Positions 35,390 through 37,493 of a DNA stretch of 37,493 nucleotides are shown piece by piece (position 1 is the stretch's first letter; the number at the start of each line of letters is the position of its first letter). The stretch covers positions 1 to 37,493 of the forward strand of contig CALISD010000066.1 of NCBI GenBank assembly GCA_938041955.1, in the 5' to 3' direction. The notes beneath the pieces were generated by a model. That model was given only the letters and a program-made list of their open reading frames with translations. It was not told the DNA's origin and ran no database searches. The position numbers were made by a program, and so were the translations under genes. Origin of the DNA: an uncultured Granulosicoccaceae bacterium. GTDB taxonomy: Bacteria; Pseudomonadota; Gammaproteobacteria; Granulosicoccales; Granulosicoccaceae.

Positions 35390-36607
35390 ATGAAACTAGC
35401 CATATTGTCGCGCGGTCCAAAATCTTACAGTACACGACGTTTGAAAGAAGCGGCTTTGCAAAGAGAGCATACTGTAAAAGTACTGGACACATTGAATTTT
35501 GCGATCGACCTGCAACAGGGAATACCCGACCTGTATTTCCGACAAAAGCCATTGAGCCATTATGATGCTGTACTGCCTAGAATTGGAGCATCCGTCACCT
35601 ACTACGGCACAGCTGTAGTACGGCAGTTTCAGGAAATGGATGTATTCTGCGCCAATACTGCGCACGGGATTATAAATTCTCGTGACAAGCTACGCAGCTT
35701 ACAAATCTTGAGTCGCCACCATATAGGCATACCCAGAACAACATTTGTAAGAGACAAGAAAGATGTACTGCCCGCAATTCAACGTGTCGGGGGCGCGCCT
35801 GTTATCATAAAACTAATAGAGGGCACGCAAGGAATCGGAGTATTACTGGCAGAGTCAGTTAAAGCCGCAGAATCTATTATTGAACTACTACAAAGCCAAA
35901 AACAAAACGTTTTAATTCAAAAATTTGTAGCTGAAAGCAAAGGCAAAGATATTCGTGCGTTTGTAGTTGGCGATCAAGTAGTGGCTGCTATGCGTCGTAC
36001 CGCCCAGGGTCAGGAGTTTCGAAGCAATGTACATCGTGGCGGTATCGCCGAGGCGGTCGAGCTAGACGACACCTATAAAGAGACCGCCGTACGCTCAGCA
36101 CAGATACTCGGCCTACGAGTCGCCGGCGTCGATATGCTAGAGGGGGCAAATGGCCCGCAGATCATGGAAGTAAACTCATCACCGGGTCTCGAAGGCATCG
36201 AGACCTGCACAGGGTTAGATGTGGCGGGGGCAGTCATTGACTATATTTCTGCCCAGGTGGATTTCCCTGAGATAGATTTACGCCAGCGACTCACCGTCAG
36301 TAAAGGCTATGGTGTGACTGAAATATACGTTCCCGAGGGGTCGAACTTCGTAGGAGTAGCAATAAAGGATAGCGCACTATCAGAGAAAGAAATTAATGTT
36401 CTTACTCTGTACCGCGGTAACAAAATTATTCCGAACCCCCGCTCGGATCGAATTCTTGAACCGGACGATAAACTGTTGTGTTTCGGCAAGCTTGAATATA
36501 TGCGCGGCATGATTCCAACTAAAACCCGCCGACGTCGCAGACCGGAAGTCAGAGAGCTGGTCACTGAAGAACTAGTAGAGAGTCCTGTCACAGGTGATAT
36601 AGATTAA
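35390..36607 (+). CDS. rimK: RimK-type ATP-grasp glutamate ligase fused to an RCK_C domain
   Basis: ATP-grasp ligase of 405 residues. Residues 1-292 match RimK, which adds glutamates to the C-terminus of ribosomal protein S6: MKLAILSRGPKSYSTRRLKE, LPRIGASVTYYGTAVVRQF, SRDKLRSLQILSRHHIGIPR, VIIKLIEGTQGIGVLLAES, and the Mg-binding end GPQIMEVNSSPGLEGIE. Residues about 303-373 (VTEIYVPEGSNFVGVAIKDS ... NVLTLYRGNKIIPNP ... ILEPDDKLLCFG) form an RCK_C (TrkA-C) ligand-binding domain absent from classical RimK (about 300 residues). A basic then acidic tail ends the protein. AGGAG lies eleven bases before the ATG at 35390; the frame is open 14 codons upstream, but the RimK N-terminus begins here. It overlaps the next gene by one base. 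Confidence 0.9.
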   Translation: MKLAILSRGPKSYSTRRLKEAALQREHTVKVLDTLNFAIDLQQGIPDLYFRQKPLSHYDAVLPRIGASVTYYGTAVVRQFQEMDVFCANTAHGIINSRDKLRSLQILSRHHIGIPRTTFVRDKKDVLPAIQRVGGAPVIIKLIEGTQGIGVLLAESVKAAESIIELLQSQKQNVLIQKFVAESKGKDIRAFVVGDQVVAAMRRTAQGQEFRSNVHRGGIAEAVELDDTYKETAVRSAQILGLRVAGVDMLEGANGPQIMEVNSSPGLEGIETCTGLDVAGAVIDYISAQVDFPEIDLRQRLTVSKGYGVTEIYVPEGSNFVGVAIKDSALSEKEINVLTLYRGNKIIPNPRSDRILEPDDKLLCFGKLEYMRGMIPTKTRRRRRPEVRELVTEELVESPVTGDID

Positions 36608-37493
36608 TGCCATCACCTACCCTAGAGGACAACCCTTCACCGGCACCTCAGAAACGCCACGGGAAATCGAAACCATTTGAAATTGCAGGACGAACCATAC
36701 AACCCGGCGAGCGCATTCAATTCGACTTGCCGTCAGTAAGCCTCTACACACATACGCCCCTCAACATGCCCATTGAAGTGATCCATGGCCGAGTTGCGGG
36801 GCCGGTACTGTTGGTGTGCGCGGCAATACATGGTGACGAATTAAACGGTGTAGAAATTATTCGGCGGGCACGCAGTATTCCGGCATTAAACCGGGTGCGT
36901 GGCACGCTGGTGTTGGTGCCGATTGTTAACTCTTTTGGCTTTATCCATCAATCTCGCTACCTGCCTGATCGACGCGATCTAAACCGCAGCTTTCCTGGCA
37001 ATGAAACCGGCTCGGTCGCATCACGAATGGCTTACACTTTTTTTAACGAAATCGTTAAGCACTGTACACATGTCATTGATCTGCATACGGCGGCTGTAAA
37101 TCGCGATAATCTGCCACAGATTCGTGCCGCTCTCGATCAGCCCGGTGTGGCGGAAATGGCAATGGGATTCTCGATTCCAGTGATCATAAATTCAGGACTC
37201 ATTGATAACAGCCTTCGCGCTGAAGCCGGTAAGCTCGGCATCCCTGTCATTACCTACGAAGGGGGTGAAGCGTTGCGGCTTTACGAGCGTTCAATCGTGA
37301 GCGGCGTGCGCGGTATAGTCAGCGTTATGAGAAAGCTTGATATGCTGCCTGCACGAAAAAAGCCTTCAACAAAAGCCACTCCTTTCATAGCCAAATCTAC
37401 CAGCTGGTTTCGGGCACCGATGGATGGCCTGTTCCGGCCGTTGATAAAATTGGGGGCCCGTGTCGCTGCGGGAGATACCCTCGGCATTATCTC
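36607..37493 (+). CDS. Succinylglutamate desuccinylase/aspartoacylase-type M14 hydrolase (3' partial)
   Basis: At least 295 residues are visible; the gene continues past the window edge. Zinc ligands His75 and Glu78 lie in LLVCAAIHGDELNGVEII, the third His in THVIDLHTAAVNRDNLP, the substrate-binding Arg/Asn in DRRDLNRSFPGNETG, and the catalytic Glu in GIPVITYEGGEALRLYE. These mark the AstE/AspA group of M14 metallocarboxypeptidase-like deacylases. A C-terminal lipoyl-like strand (LGARVAAGDTLGII) begins at the edge, as in family members with an added barrel. The ATG overlaps the rimK-like stop by one base (TAATG), so the two are coupled. It probably cleaves an amide of a glutamate-like or other amino-acid adduct made or used by the ligase. 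Confidence 0.88.
   Translation, partial: MPSPTLEDNPSPAPQKRHGKSKPFEIAGRTIQPGERIQFDLPSVSLYTHTPLNMPIEVIHGRVAGPVLLVCAAIHGDELNGVEIIRRARSIPALNRVRGTLVLVPIVNSFGFIHQSRYLPDRRDLNRSFPGNETGSVASRMAYTFFNEIVKHCTHVIDLHTAAVNRDNLPQIRAALDQPGVAEMAMGFSIPVIINSGLIDNSLRAEAGKLGIPVITYEGGEALRLYERSIVSGVRGIVSVMRKLDMLPARKKPSTKATPFIAKSTSWFRAPMDGLFRPLIKLGARVAAGDTLGII

Overview
The window looks like chromosomal DNA of a free-living, probably marine, Gammaproteobacterium. This is inferred from moderate G+C content, Gram-negative envelope machinery (an RND pump with its adaptor, a periplasmic solute-binding protein), a RimK/RimB locus, and a secreted protein carrying DSDGDG and GGWGWN cysteine modules of a kind I associate with marine gammaproteobacteria. 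No 16S, tRNA or other taxonomic marker gene is present, so the assignment is tentative. I see no phage, integrase, complete insertion sequence or CRISPR array.

Layout. 1-5040: a DUF1304 membrane protein, a secreted propeller-like protein, a decayed gene remnant, and an exported FG-GAP-like protein ending in Ca-binding-type repeats. 5285-12665: an amidohydrolase followed by a truncated CobW/COG0523 GTPase, divergent from a complete five-gene Dpp/Opp-type peptide ABC importer (binding protein, two permeases, two ATPases) with a strong hairpin after the binding-protein gene. 12666-16083: an AAA ATPase remnant, a 56-residue small protein coupled to a SAM methyltransferase, a hotdog thioesterase, and about 1.4 kb of sparsely coding DNA with candidate small or decayed ORFs. 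16084-20498: an ABM-domain protein divergent from a bicovalent-FAD berberine-bridge-type oxidase, which converges on a two-gene unit encoding a VioB-type ferritin-like protein and an unknown 284-residue partner. 20786-28871: a minus-strand block with a SAM-cyclase-ATPase signalling protein, an endonuclease/exonuclease/phosphatase-fold enzyme, a small ORF or fragment, a stand-alone cyclic-nucleotide-binding protein, and an unusual ABC exporter whose nucleotide-binding region is about twice normal length and degenerate at nearly every catalytic motif. 29804-34091: an RND efflux adaptor-pump pair. 34853-37493: a retropepsin-like RimB protease divergent from a RimK-type ATP-grasp ligase fused to an RCK_C domain, followed with a 1-nt overlap by an AstE/AspA-type M14 metallohydrolase that runs off the window edge.

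How the genes may work together. The importer plus amidohydrolase suggests uptake and hydrolysis of amides or peptides. The cyclase, CNB protein and ABC exporter could form a cyclic-nucleotide-responsive transport module. The flavo-oxidase, ferritin-like protein, ABM protein and unknown partner look like a small oxidative-chemistry locus. The RimK, RimB and M14 genes look like a system that adds, removes or trims amino-acid tags. The best candidates for something undescribed are the degenerate ABC exporter with its CNB neighbour, the ferritin-like/BBE locus, and the RimK-RCK_C fusion. A second theme is gene decay: at least six short coding-like fragments lie between the intact genes.
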